From contig OU696578.1 of the NCBI GenBank assembly GCA_916048095.2, positions 6,300,287-6,364,286 on the forward strand: a DNA stretch of 64,000 nucleotides. Reading direction: 5' to 3'. This stretch comes from Sacculina carcini. Its lineage: Eukaryota; Arthropoda; Thecostraca; Sacculinidae. Of this stretch, positions 36,485 through 49,209 are shown piece by piece. The notes beneath the pieces are model-generated. The model did not search any database, was not told the origin of the DNA, and saw nothing but the letters and a program-made list of their open reading frames with translations. Position 1 is the first letter of the stretch. The number at the start of each line of letters is the position of its first letter. Position numbers and translations under genes: made by a program.

Positions 36485-36770
36485 AAGAAAATAAAGAAAA
36501 TAAAGAAAATAAAGAAAATAAAGAAAATAAAGAAAATAAAGAAAATAAAGAAAATAAAGAAAATAAAGAAAATAAAGAAAATAAAGAAAATAAAGAAAAT
36601 AAAGAAAATAAAGAAAATAAAGAAAATAAAGAAAATAAAGAAAATAAAGAAAATAAAGAAAATAAAGAAAATAAAGAAAATAAAGAAAATAAAGAAAATA
36701 AAGAAAATAAAGAAAATAAAGAAAATAAAGAAAATAAAGAAAATAAAGAAAATAAAGAAAATAAAGAAAA

Positions 36771-36964
36771 TTAATTGTACACTCGTGCTTGCGCACTATA
36801 TATACCACATATAAACCATCTCTCTTGAACATCTACAATGGCCGGACCGCGTAAGACTCTGCTCGAACCCCGAGGACCTCGGTTCGAATCCCAGCCAGGT
36901 AATAACTTTCTTCACTCAACACTAAACTCTACACACAAATAATCGAAATAAATTGGATGAATTA
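36771..36964 (+). repeat. cassette 64, full
   Basis: 298-bp tract with AATAAAT (about 37075) and AATGAAAAT (about 37172), as after cassette 47. Confidence 0.85.
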
Positions 36965-37262
36965 AAAAAAATAAAGAAAATAAAGAAAATAAAGAAAATA
37001 AAGAAAATAAAGAAAATAAAGAAAATAAAGAAAATAAAGAAAATAAAGAAAATAAAGAAAATAAAGAAAATAAATAAAATAAAGAAAATAAAGAAAATAA
37101 AGAAAATAAAGAAAATAAAGAAAATAAAGAAAATAAAGAAAATAAAGAAAATAAAGAAAATAAAGAAAATAATGAAAATAAAGAAAATAAAGAAAATAAA
37201 GAAAATAAAGAAAATAAAGAAAATAAAGAAAATAAAGAAAATAAAGAAAATAAAGAAAATAA

Positions 37263-37359
37263 CCCCGAGGACCTCGGTTCGAATCCCAGCCAGGTAATAA
37301 CTTTCTTCACTCAACACTAAAGTCTACACACAAATAATCGAAATAAATTGGATGAATTA
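37263..37359 (+). repeat. cassette 65, 5'-truncated
   Basis: CCCCGAGG breakpoint and AAAGTCTAC allele, as in cassette 48. 277-bp tract. Confidence 0.85.
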
Positions 37360-37636
37360 AAGAAAATAAAGAAAATAAAGAAAATAAAGAAAATAAAGAA
37401 AATAAAGAAAATAAAGAAAATAAAGAAAATAAAGAAAATAAAGAAAATAAAGAAAATAAAGAAAATAAAGAAAATAAAGAAAATAAAGAAAATAAAGAAA
37501 ATAAAGAAAATAAAGAAAATAAAGAAAATAAAGAAAATAAAGAAAATAAAGAAAATAAAGAAAATAAAGAAAATAAAGAAAATAAAGAAAATAAAGAAAA
37601 TAAAGAAAATAAAGAAAATAAAGAAAATAAAGAAAA

Positions 37637-37830
37637 TTAATTGTACACTCGTGCTTGCGCACTATATATACCACATATAAACCATCTCTCTTGAACATCT
37701 ACAATGGCCGGACCGCGTAAGACTCTGCTCGAACCCCGAGGACCTCGGTTCGAATCCCAGCCAGGTAATAACTTTCTTCACTCAACACTAAACTCTACAC
37801 ACAAATAATCGAAATAAATTGGATGAATTA
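37637..37830 (+). repeat. cassette 66, full
   Basis: 352-bp tract with AACAAAG (about 37892), AATAAAT (about 37931) and an AAAGAAAAA unit (about 38071). Confidence 0.85.
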
Positions 37831-38182
37831 AAAAAAATAAAGAAAATAAAGAAAATAAAGAAAATAAAGAAAATAAAGAAAATAAAGAAAACAAAGAAAA
37901 TAAAGAAAATAAAGAAAATAAAGAAAATAAATAAAATAAAGAAAATAAAGAAAATAAAGAAAATAAAGAAAATAAAGAAAATAAAGAAAATAAAGAAAAT
38001 AAAGAAAATAAAGAAAATAAAGAAAATAAAGAAAATAAAGAAAATAAAGAAAATAAAGAAAATAAAGAAAAAAAAGAAAATAAAGAAAATAAAGAAAATA
38101 AAGAAAATAAAGAAAATAAAGAAAATAAAGAAAATAAAGAAAATAAAGAAAATAAAGAAAATAAAGAAAATAAAGAAAATAA

Positions 38183-38279
38183 CCCCGAGGACCTCGGTTC
38201 GAATCCCAGCCAGGTAATAACTTTCTTCACTCAACACTAAACTCTACACACAAATAATCGAAATAAATTGGATGAATTA
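38183..38279 (+). repeat. cassette 67, 5'-truncated
   Basis: CCCCGAGG breakpoint; counterpart of the deeper-truncated cassette 50. 268-bp tract. Confidence 0.85.
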
Positions 38280-38547
38280 AAGAAAATAAAGAAAATAAAG
38301 AAAATAAAGAAAATAAAGAAAATAAAGAAAATAAAGAAAATAAAGAAAATAAAGAAAATAAAGAAAATAAAGAAAATAAAGAAAATAAAGAAAATAAAGA
38401 AAATAAAGAAAATAAAGAAAATAAAGAAAATAAAGAAAATAAAGAAAATAAAGAAAATAAAGAAAATAAAGAAAATAAAGAAAATAAAGAAAATAAAGAA
38501 AATAAAGAAAATAAAGAAAATAAAGAAAATAAAGAAAATAAAGAAAA

Positions 38548-38741
38548 TTAATTGTACACTCGTGCTTGCGCACTATATATACCACATATAAACCATCTCT
38601 CTTGAACATCTACAATGGCCGGACCGCGTAAGACTCTGCTCGAACCCCGAGGACCTCGGTTCGAATCCCAGCCAGGTAATAACTTTCTTCACTCAACACT
38701 AAACTCTACACACAAATAATCGAAATAAATTGGATGAATTA
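38548..38741 (+). repeat. cassette 68, full
   Basis: 376-bp tract with two AAAGGAAAT units. Confidence 0.85.
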
Positions 38742-39117
38742 AAAAAAATAAAGAAAATAAAGAAAATAAAGAAAATAAAGAAAATAAAGGAAATAAAGAA
38801 AATAAAGAAAATAAAGAAAATAAAGAAAATAAAGAAAATAAAGAAAATAAAGGAAATAAAGAAAATAAAGAAAATAAAGAAAATAAAGAAAATAAAGAAA
38901 ATAAAGAAAATAAAGAAAATAAAGAAAATAAAGAAAATAAAGAAAATAAAGAAAATAAAGAAAATAAAGAAAATAAAGAAAATAAAGAAAATAAAGAAAA
39001 TAAAGAAAATAAAGAAAATAAAGAAAATAAAGAAAATAAAGAAAATAAAGAAAATAAAGAAAATAAAGAAAATAAAGAAAATAAAGAAAATAAAGAAAAT
39101 AAAGAAAATAAAGAAAA

Positions 39118-39311
39118 TTTATTGTACACTCGTGCTTGCGCACTATATATACCACATATAAACCATCTCTCTTGAACATCTACAATGGCCGGACCGCGTA
39201 AGACTCTGCTCGAACCCCGAGGACCTCGGTTCGAATCCCAGCCAGGTAATAACTTTCTTCACTCAACACTAAACTCTACACACAAATAATCGAAATAAAT
39301 TGGATGAATTA
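39118..39311 (+). repeat. cassette 69, full
   Basis: AAATTTATTG border but CCATCTC. The other four copies with this border carry CCAACTC, so this one looks recombinant or converted. 169-bp tract ending AAAGACAATTAA. Confidence 0.85.
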
Positions 39312-39480
39312 AAGAAAATAAAGAAAATAAAGAAAATAAAGAAAATAAAGAAAATAAAGAAAATAAAGAAAATAAAGAAAATAAAGAAAATAAAGAAAAT
39401 AAAGAAAATAAAGAAAATAAAGAAAATAAAGAAAATAAAGAAAATAAAGAAAATAAAGAAAATAAAGAAAATAAAGACAA

Positions 39481-39674
39481 TTAATTGTACACTCGTGCTT
39501 GCGCACTATATATACCACATATAAACCATCTCTCTTGAACATCTACAATGGCCGGACCGCGTAAGACTCTGCTCGAACCCCGAGGACCTCGGTTCGAATC
39601 CCAGCCAGGTAATAACTTTCTTCACTCAACACTAAACTCTACACACAAATAATCGAAATAAATTGGATGAATTA
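39481..39674 (+). repeat. cassette 70, full
   Basis: Missing-A mark. 447-bp tract. Confidence 0.85.
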
Positions 39675-40121
39675 AAAAAATAAAGAAAATAAAGAAAATA
39701 AAGAAAATAAAGAAAATAAAGAAAATAAAGAAAATAAAGAAAATAAAGAAAATAAAGAAAATAAAGAAAATAAAGAAAATAAAGAAAATAAAGAAAATAA
39801 AGAAAATAAAGAAAATAAAGAAAATAAAGAAAATAAAGAAAATAAAGAAAATAAAGAAAATAAAGAAAATAAAGAAAATAAAGAAAATAAAGAAAATAAA
39901 GAAAATAAAGAAAATAAAGAAAATAAAGAAAATAAAGAAAATAAAGAAAATAAAGAAAATAAAGAAAATAAAGAAAATAAAGAAAATAAAGAAAATAAAG
40001 AAAATAAAGAAAATAAAGAAAATAAAGAAAATAAAGAAAATAAAGAAAATAAAGAAAATAAAGAAAATAAAGAAAATAAAGAAAATAAAGAAAATAAAGA
40101 AAATAAAGAAAATAAAGAAAA

Positions 40122-40315
40122 TTAATTGTACACTCGTGCTTGCGCACTATATATACCACATATAAACCATCTCTCTTGAACATCTACAATGGCCGGACCG
40201 CGTAAGACTCTGCTCGAACCCCGAGGACCTCGGTTCGAATCCCAGCCAGGTAATAACTTTCTTCACTAAACACTAAACTCTACACACAAATAATCGAAAT
40301 AAATTGGATGAATTA
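40122..40315 (+). repeat. cassette 71, full
   Basis: Private change CACTAAACAC. 205-bp tract. Confidence 0.85.
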
Positions 40316-40520
40316 AAGAAAATAAAGAAAATAAAGAAAATAAAGAAAATAAAGAAAATAAAGAAAATAAAGAAAATAAAGAAAATAAAGAAAATAAAGA
40401 AAATAAAGAAAATAAAGAAAATAAAGAAAATAAAGAAAATAAAGAAAATAAAGAAAATAAAGAAAATAAAGAAAATAAAGAAAATAAAGAAAATAAAGAA
40501 AATAAAGAAAATAAAGAAAA

Positions 40521-40714
40521 TTAATTGTACACTCGTGCTTGCGCACTATATATACCACATATAAACCATCTCTCTTGAACATCTACAATGGCCGGACCGC
40601 GTAAGACTCTGCTCGAACCCCGAGGACCTCGGTTCGAATCCCAGCCAGGTAATAACTTTCTTCACTCAACACTAAACTCTACACACAAATAATCGAAATA
40701 AATTGGATGAATTA
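40521..40714 (+). repeat. cassette 72, full
   Basis: Followed by the longest tract in the window (1771 bp). Confidence 0.85.
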
Positions 40715-42485
40715 AAAAAAATTAAGAAAATAAAGAAAATAAAGAAAATAAAGAAAATAAAGAAAATAAAGAAAATAAAGAAAATAAAGAAAATAAAGAA
40801 AATAAAGAAAATAAAGAAAATAAAGAAAATAAAGAAAATAAAGAAAATAAAGAAAATAAAGAAAATAAAGAAAATAAAGAAAATAAAGAAAATAAAGAAA
40901 ATAAAGAAAATAAAGAAAATAAAGAAAATAAAGAAAATAAAGAAAATAAAGAAAATAAAGAAAATAAAGAAAATAAAGAAAATAAAGAAAATAAAGAAAA
41001 TAAAGAAAATAAAGAAAATAAAGAAAATAAAGAAAATAAAGAAAATAAAGAAAATAAAGAAAATAAAGAAAATAAAGAAAATAAAGAAAATAAAGAAAAT
41101 AAAGAAAATAAAGAAAATAAAGAAAATAAAGAAAATAAAGAAAATAAAGAAAATAAAGAAAATAAAGAAAATAAAGAAAATAAAGAAAATAAAGAAAATA
41201 AAGAAAATAAAGAAAATAAAGAAAATAAAGAAAATAAAGAAAATAAAGAAAATAAAGAAAATAAAGAAAATAAAGAAAATAAAGAAAATAAAGAAAATAA
41301 AGAAAATAAAGAAAATAAAGAAAATAAAGAAAATAAAGAAAATAAAGAAAATAAAGAAAATAAAGAAAATAAAGAAAATAAAGAAAATAAAGAAAATAAA
41401 GAAAATAAAGAAAATAAAGAAAATAAAGAAAATAAAGAAAATAAAGAAAATAAAGAAAATAAAGAAAATAAAGAAAATAAAGAAAATAAAGAAAATAAAG
41501 AAAATAAAGAAAATAAAGAAAATAAAGAAAATAAAGAAAATAAAGAAAATAAAGAAAATAAAGAAAATAAAGAAAATAAAGAAAATAAAGAAAATAAAGA
41601 AAATAAAGAAAATAAAGAAAATAAAGAAAATAAAGAAAATAAAGAAAATAAAGAAAATAAAGAAAATAAAGAAAATAAAGAAAATAAAGAAAATAAAGAA
41701 AATAAAGAAAATAAAGAAAATAAAGAAAATAAAGAAAATAAAGAAAATAAAGAAAATAAAGAAAATAAAGAAAATAAAGAAAATAAAGAAAATAAAGAAA
41801 ATAAAGAAAATAAAGAAAATAAAGAAAATAAAGAAAATAAAGAAAATAAAGAAAATAAAGAAAATAAAGAAAATAAAGAAAATAAAGAAAATAAAGAAAA
41901 TAAAGAAAATAAAGAAAATAAAGAAAATAAAGAAAATAAAGAAAATAAAGAAAATAAAGAAAATAAAGAAAATAAAGAAAATAAAGAAAATAAAGAAAAT
42001 AAAGAAAATAAAGAAAATAAAGAAAATAAAGAAAATAAAGAAAATAAAGAAAATAAAGAAAATAAAGAAAATAAAGAAAATAAAGAAAATAAAGAAAATA
42101 AAGAAAATAAAGAAAATAAAGAAAATAAAGAAAATAAAGAAAATAAAGAAAATAAAGAAAATAAAGAAAATAAAGAAAATAAAGAAAATAAAGAAAATAA
42201 AGAAAATAAAGAAAATAAAGAAAATAAAGAAAATAAAGAAAATAAAGAAAATAAAGAAAATAAAGAAAATAAAGAAAATAAAGAAAATAAAGAAAATAAA
42301 GAAAATAAAGAAAATAAAGAAAATAAAGAAAATAAAGAAAATAAAGAAAATAAAGAAAATATAGAAAATAAAGAAAATAAAGAAAATAAAGAAAATAAAG
42401 AAAATAAAGAAAATAAAGAAAATAAAGAAAATAAAGAAAATAAAGAAAATAAAGAAAATAAAGAAAATAAAGAAAATAAAGAAAA
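40715..42485. repeat. longest 9-bp tract (about 197 units)
   Basis: 1771 bp of AAAGAAAAT with only an AATTAAG at the start and one AATATAG near 42362. Open frames cross it on both strands because 9 is divisible by 3; none is a gene. Confidence 0.93.
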
Positions 42486-42679
42486 TTAATTGTACACTCG
42501 TGCTTGCGCACTATATATACCACATATAAACCATCTCTCTTGAGCATCTACAATGGCCGGACCGCGTAAGACTCTGCTCGAACCCCGAGGACCTCGGTTC
42601 GAATCCCAGCCAGGTAATAACTTTCTTCACTCAACACTAAACTCTACACACAAATAATCGAAATAAATTGGATGAATTA
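42486..42679 (+). repeat. cassette 73, full
   Basis: GAGCAT allele. 991-bp tract with three adjacent AATGAAG units near 42831-42851, ending in a truncated cassette. Confidence 0.85.
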
Positions 42680-43670
42680 AAAAAAATAAAGAAAATAAAG
42701 AAAATAAAGAAAATAAAGAAAATAAAGAAAATAAAGAAAATAAAGAAAATAAAGAAAATAAAGAAAATAAAGAAAATAAAGAAAATAAAGAAAATAAAGA
42801 AAATAAAGAAAATAAAGAAAATAAAGAAAATGAAGAAAATGAAGAAAATGAAGAAAATAAAGAAAATAAAGAAAATAAAGAAAATAAAGAAAATAAAGAA
42901 AATAAAGAAAATAAAGAAAATAAAGAAAATAAAGAAAATAAAGAAAATAAAGAAAATAAAGAAAATAAAGAAAATAAAGAAAATAAAGAAAATAAAGAAA
43001 ATAAAGAAAATAAAGAAAATAAAGAAAATAAAGAAAATAAAGAAAATAAAGAAAATAAAGAAAATAAAGAAAATAAAGAAAATAAAGAAAATAAAGAAAA
43101 TAAAGAAAATAAAGAAAATAAAGAAAATAAAGAAAATAAAGAAAATAAAGAAAATAAAGAAAATAAAGAAAATAAAGAAAATAAAGAAAATAAAGAAAAT
43201 AAAGAAAATAAAGAAAATAAAGAAAATAAAGAAAATAAAGAAAATAAAGAAAATAAAGAAAATAAAGAAAATAAAGAAAATAAAGAAAATAAAGAAAATA
43301 AAGAAAATAAAGAAAATAAAGAAAATAAAGAAAATAAAGAAAATAAAGAAAATAAAGAAAATAAAGAAAATAAAGAAAATAAAGAAAATAAAGAAAATAA
43401 AGAAAATAAAGAAAATAAAGAAAATAAAGAAAATAAAGAAAATAAAGAAAATAAAGAAAATAAAGAAAATAAAGAAAATAAAGAAAATAAAGAAAATAAA
43501 GAAAATAAAGAAAATAAAGAAAATAAAGAAAATAAAGAAAATAAAGAAAATAAAGAAAATAAAGAAAATAAAGAAAATAAAGAAAATAAAGAAAATAAAG
43601 AAAATAAAGAAAATAAAGAAAATAAAGAAAATAAAGAAAATAAAGAAAATAAAGAAAATAAAGAAAATAA

Positions 43671-43767
43671 CCCCGAGGACCTCGGTTCGAATCCCAGCCA
43701 GGTAATAACTTTCTTCACTCAACACTAAACTCTACACACAAATAATCGAAATAAATTGGATGAATTA
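43671..43767 (+). repeat. cassette 74, 5'-truncated
   Basis: CCCCGAGG breakpoint. 142-bp tract, the shortest here, with six AAACAAAAT units. Confidence 0.85.
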
Positions 43768-43909
43768 AAGAAAATAAAGAAAATAAAGAAAATAAAGAAA
43801 ATAAACAAAATAAACAAAATAAACAAAATAAACAAAATAAACAAAATAAACAAAATAAAGAAAATAAAGAAAATAAAGAAAATAAAGAAAATAAAGAAAA
43901 TAAAGAAAA

Positions 43910-44103
43910 TTAATTGTACACTCGTGCTTGCGCACTATATATACCACATATAAACCAACTCTCTTGAACATCTACAATGGCCGGACCGCGTAAGACTCTG
44001 CTCGAACCCCGAGGACCTCGGTTCGAATCCCAGCCAGGTAATAACTTTCTTCACTCAACACTAAACTCTACACACAAATAATCGAAATAAATTGGATGAA
44101 TTA
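43910..44103 (+). repeat. cassette 75, full
   Basis: CCAACTC allele. 817-bp tract with two AATAGAG (about 44626 and 44635) and one AATGAAG (about 44823). Confidence 0.85.
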
Positions 44104-44920
44104 AAAAAAATAAAGAAAATAAAGAAAATAAAGAAAATAAAGAAAATAAAGAAAATAAAGAAAATAAAGAAAATAAAGAAAATAAAGAAAATAAAGAAAA
44201 TAAAGAAAATAAAGAAAATAAAGAAAATAAAGAAAATAAAGAAAATAAAGAAAATAAAGAAAATAAAGAAAATAAAGAAAATAAAGAAAATAAAGAAAAT
44301 AAAGAAAATAAAGAAAATAAAGAAAATAAAGAAAATAAAGAAAATAAAGAAAATAAAGAAAATAAAGAAAATAAAGAAAATAAAGAAAATAAAGAAAATA
44401 AAGAAAATAAAGAAAATAAAGAAAATAAAGAAAATAAAGAAAATAAAGAAAATAAAGAAAATAAAGAAAATAAAGAAAATAAAGAAAATAAAGAAAATAA
44501 AGAAAATAAAGAAAATAAAGAAAATAAAGAAAATAAAGAAAATAAAGAAAATAAAGAAAATAAAGAAAATAAAGAAAATAAAGAAAATAAAGAAAATAAA
44601 GAAAATAAAGAAAATAAAGAAAATAGAGAAAATAGAGAAAATAAAGAAAATAAAGAAAATAAAGAAAATAAAGAAAATAAAGAAAATAAAGAAAATAAAG
44701 AAAATAAAGAAAATAAAGAAAATAAAGAAAATAAAGAAAATAAAGAAAATAAAGAAAATAAAGAAAATAAAGAAAATAAAGAAAATAAAGAAAATAAAGA
44801 AAATAAAGAAAATAAAGAAAATGAAGAAAATAAAGAAAATAAAGAAAATAAAGAAAATAAAGAAAATAAAGAAAATAAAGAAAATAAAGAAAATAAAGAA
44901 AATAAAGAAAATAAAGAAAA

Positions 44921-45114
44921 TTAATTGTACACTCGTGCTTGCGCACTATATATACCACATATAAACCATCTCTCTTGAACATCTACAATGGCCGGACCGC
45001 GTAAGACTCTGCTCGAACCCCGAGGACCTCGGTTCGAATCCCAGCCAGGTAATAACTTTCTTCACTCAACACTAAACTCTACACACAAATAATCGAAATA
45101 AATTGGATGAATTA
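44921..45114 (+). repeat. cassette 76, full
   Basis: 214-bp tract. Confidence 0.85.
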
Positions 45115-45328
45115 AAAAAAATAAAGAAAATAAAGAAAATAAAGAAAATAAAGAAAATAAAGAAAATAAAGAAAATAAAGAAAATAAAGAAAATAAAGAA
45201 AATAAAGAAAATAAAGAAAATAAAGAAAATAAAGAAAATAAAGAAAATAAAGAAAATAAAGAAAATAAAGAAAATAAAGAAAATAAAGAAAATAAAGAAA
45301 ATAAAGAAAATAAAGAAAATAAAGAAAA

Positions 45329-45522
45329 TTAATTGTACACTCGTGCTTGCGCACTATATATACCACATATAAACCATCTCTCTTGAGCATCTACAATGGC
45401 CGGACCGCGTAAGACTCTGCTCGAACCCCGAGGACCTCGGTTCGAATCCCAGCCAGGTAATAACTTTCTTCACTCAACACTAAACTCTACACACAAAGAA
45501 TCGAAATAAATTGGATGAATTA
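45329..45522 (+). repeat. cassette 77, full
   Basis: GAGCAT and AAAGAATCG alleles. 241-bp tract with an AAAGAAAAA unit near 45647. Confidence 0.85.
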
Positions 45523-45763
45523 AAGAAAATAAAGAAAATAAAGAAAATAAAGAAAATAAAGAAAATAAAGAAAATAAAGAAAATAAAGAAAATAAAGAAA
45601 ATAAAGAAAATAAAGAAAATAAAGAAAATAAAGAAAATAAAGAAAAAAAAGAAAATAAAGAAAATAAAGAAAATAAAGAAAATAAAGAAAATAAAGAAAA
45701 TAAAGAAAATAAAGAAAATAAAGAAAATAAAGAAAATAAAGAAAATAAAGAAAATAAAGAAAA

Positions 45764-45957
45764 TTAATTGTACACTCGTGCTTGCGCACTATATATACCA
45801 CATATAAACCATCTCTCTTGAACATCTACAATGGCCGGACCGCGTAAGACTCTGCTCGAACCCCGAGGACCTCGGTTCGAATCCCAGCCAGGTAATAACT
45901 TTCTTCACTCAACACTAAACTCTACACACAAATAATCGAAATAAATTGGATGAATTA
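45764..45957 (+). repeat. cassette 78, full
   Basis: 460-bp tract with AATAAAT near 46048 and AATATAG near 46381, ending in a truncated cassette. Confidence 0.85.
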
Positions 45958-46417
45958 AAAAAAATAAAGAAAATAAAGAAAATAAAGAAAATAAAGAAAA
46001 TAAAGAAAATAAAGAAAATAAAGAAAATAAAGAAAATAAAGAAAATAAATAAAATAAAGAAAATAAAGAAAATAAAGAAAATAAAGAAAATAAAGAAAAT
46101 AAAGAAAATAAAGAAAATAAAGAAAATAAAGAAAATAAAGAAAATAAAGAAAATAAAGAAAATAAAGAAAATAAAGAAAATAAAGAAAATAAAGAAAATA
46201 AAGAAAATAAAGAAAATAAAGAAAATAAAGAAAATAAAGAAAATAAAGAAAATAAAGAAAATAAAGAAAATAAAGAAAATAAAGAAAATAAAGAAAATAA
46301 AGAAAATAAAGAAAATAAAGAAAATAAAGAAAATAAAGAAAATAAAGAAAATAAAGAAAATAAAGAAAATAAAGAAAATATAGAAAATAAAGAAAATAAA
46401 GAAAATAAAGAAAATAA

Positions 46418-46514
46418 CCCCGAGGACCTCGGTTCGAATCCCAGCCAGGTAATAACTTTCTTCACTCAACACTAAACTCTACACACAAATAATCGAAATA
46501 AATTGGATGAATTA
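46418..46514 (+). repeat. cassette 79, 5'-truncated
   Basis: CCCCGAGG breakpoint. 403-bp tract with two AAAGAAAAA units and one GAAATTAAAG near 46863. Confidence 0.85.
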
Positions 46515-46917
46515 AAGAAAATAAAGAAAATAAAGAAAATAAAGAAAATAAAGAAAATAAAGAAAATAAAGAAAATAAAGAAAATAAAGAAAATAAAGAA
46601 AATAAAGAAAATAAAGAAAATAAAGAAAATAAAGAAAATAAAGAAAATAAAGAAAATAAAGAAAATAAAGAAAATAAAGAAAATAAAGAAAATAAAGAAA
46701 ATAAAGAAAATAAAGAAAATAAAGAAAAAAAAGAAAATAAAGAAAAAAAAGAAAATAAAGAAAATAAAGAAAATAAAGAAAATAAAGAAAATAAAGAAAA
46801 TAAAGAAAATAAAGAAAATAAAGAAAATAAAGAAAATAAAGAAAATAAAGAAAATAAAGAAATTAAAGAAAATAAAGAAAATAAAGAAAATAAAGAAAAT
46901 AAAGAAAATAAAGAAAA

Positions 46918-47111
46918 TTAATTGTACACTCGTGCTTGCGCACTATATATACCACATATAAACCAACTCTCTTGAACATCTACAATGGCCGGACCGCGTA
47001 AGACTCTGCTCGAACCCCGAGGACCTCGGTTCGAATCCCAGCCAGGTAATAACTTTCTTCACTCAACACTAAACTCTACACACAAAGAATCGAAATAAAT
47101 TGGATGAATTA
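46918..47111 (+). repeat. cassette 80, full
   Basis: CCAACTC plus AAAGAATCG, a combination shared only with cassette 86. 889-bp tract with an AAAGAAAAA unit (about 47327), AATGAAG (about 47443) and AATATAG (about 47868). Confidence 0.85.
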
Positions 47112-48000
47112 AAGAAAATAAAGAAAATAAAGAAAATAAAGAAAATAAAGAAAATAAAGAAAATAAAGAAAATAAAGAAAATAAAGAAAATAAAGAAAAT
47201 AAAGAAAATAAAGAAAATAAAGAAAATAAAGAAAATAAAGAAAATAAAGAAAATAAAGAAAATAAAGAAAATAAAGAAAATAAAGAAAATAAAGAAAATA
47301 AAGAAAATAAAGAAAATAAAGAAAAAAAAGAAAATAAAGAAAATAAAGAAAATAAAGAAAATAAAGAAAATAAAGAAAATAAAGAAAATAAAGAAAATAA
47401 AGAAAATAAAGAAAATAAAGAAAATAAAGAAAATAAAGAAAATGAAGAAAATAAAGAAAATAAAGAAAATAAAGAAAATAAAGAAAATAAAGAAAATAAA
47501 GAAAATAAAGAAAATAAAGAAAATAAAGAAAATAAAGAAAATAAAGAAAATAAAGAAAATAAAGAAAATAAAGAAAATAAAGAAAATAAAGAAAATAAAG
47601 AAAATAAAGAAAATAAAGAAAATAAAGAAAATAAAGAAAATAAAGAAAATAAAGAAAATAAAGAAAATAAAGAAAATAAAGAAAATAAAGAAAATAAAGA
47701 AAATAAAGAAAATAAAGAAAATAAAGAAAATAAAGAAAATAAAGAAAATAAAGAAAATAAAGAAAATAAAGAAAATAAAGAAAATAAAGAAAATAAAGAA
47801 AATAAAGAAAATAAAGAAAATAAAGAAAATAAAGAAAATAAAGAAAATAAAGAAAATAAAGAAAATATAGAAAATAAAGAAAATAAAGAAAATAAAGAAA
47901 ATAAAGAAAATAAAGAAAATAAAGAAAATAAAGAAAATAAAGAAAATAAAGAAAATAAAGAAAATAAAGAAAATAAAGAAAATAAAGAAAATAAAGAAAA

Positions 48001-48194
48001 TTAATTGTACACTCGTGCTTGCGCACTATATATACCACATATAAACCATCTCTCTTGAGCATCTACAATGGCCGGACCGCGTAAGACTCTGCTCGAACCC
48101 CGAGGACCTCGGTTCGAATCCCAGCCAGGTAATAACTTTCTTCACTCAACACTAAACTCTACACACAAATAATCGAAATAAATTGGATGAATTA
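48001..48194 (+). repeat. cassette 81, full
   Basis: GAGCAT allele. 316-bp tract with two AATAAAT separated by one ordinary unit. Confidence 0.85.
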
Positions 48195-48510
48195 AAAAAA
48201 ATAAAGAAAATAAAGAAAATAAAGAAAATAAAGAAAATAAAGAAAATAAAGAAAATAAAGAAAATAAAGAAAATAAAGAAAATAAATAAAATAAAGAAAA
48301 TAAATAAAATAAAGAAAATAAAGAAAATAAAGAAAATAAAGAAAATAAAGAAAATAAAGAAAATAAAGAAAATAAAGAAAATAAAGAAAATAAAGAAAAT
48401 AAAGAAAATAAAGAAAATAAAGAAAATAAAGAAAATAAAGAAAATAAAGAAAATAAAGAAAATAAAGAAAATAAAGAAAATAAAGAAAATAAAGAAAATA
48501 AAGAAAATAA

Positions 48511-48607
48511 CCCCGAGGACCTCGGTTCGAATCCCAGCCAGGTAATAACTTTCTTCACTCAACACTAAACTCTACACACAAATAATCGAAATAAATTGGA
48601 TGAATTA
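48511..48607 (+). repeat. cassette 82, 5'-truncated
   Basis: CCCCGAGG breakpoint. 507-bp tract with AATAAAT near 48842 and a run of four near 49030-49061. Confidence 0.85.
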
Positions 48608-49114
48608 AAGAAAATAAAGAAAATAAAGAAAATAAAGAAAATAAAGAAAATAAAGAAAATAAAGAAAATAAAGAAAATAAAGAAAATAAAGAAAATAAAG
48701 AAAATAAAGAAAATAAAGAAAATAAAGAAAATAAAGAAAATAAAGAAAATAAAGAAAATAAAGAAAATAAAGAAAATAAAGAAAATAAAGAAAATAAAGA
48801 AAATAAAGAAAATAAAGAAAATAAAGAAAATAAAGAAAATAAATAAAATAAAGAAAATAAAGAAAATAAAGAAAATAAAGAAAATAAAGAAAATAAAGAA
48901 AATAAAGAAAATAAAGAAAATAAAGAAAATAAAGAAAATAAAGAAAATAAAGAAAATAAAGAAAATAAAGAAAATAAAGAAAATAAAGAAAATAAAGAAA
49001 ATAAAGAAAATAAAGAAAATAAAGAAAATAAATAAAATAAATAAAATAAATAAAATAAATAAAATAAAGAAAATAAAGAAAATAAAGAAAATAAAGAAAA
49101 TAAAGAAAATAAAT

Positions 49115-49209
49115 CCGAGGACCTCGGTTCGAATCCCAGCCAGGTAATAACTTTCTTCACTCAACACTAAACTCTACACACAAATAATCGAAATAAATTG
49201 GATGAATTA
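49115..49209 (+). repeat. cassette 83, 5'-truncated, variant border
   Basis: 95 bp remain; the border reads AAAATAAAT-CCGAGG, two bases further in than the common breakpoint. 241-bp tract. Confidence 0.85.

Larger units (their letters stand above)
33369..40121. repeat. higher-order repeat C, copy 2
   Basis: Cassettes 58-70 (6753 bp), offset 8.15-8.36 kb from copy 1. The tract lengths differ by whole 9-mers in most slots, while rare point marks are kept. Confidence 0.8.

Noticed and set aside
40712..42547. Long open frames in the 9-mer tracts, up to 611 residues (Lys-Lys-Ile, Phe-Leu-Tyr or Ser-Leu-Phe repeats)
   Set aside because: A 9-bp repeat without a stop in a frame stays open for its whole length. 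Frames exist on both strands at once, have no other domain, and end in the cassettes.
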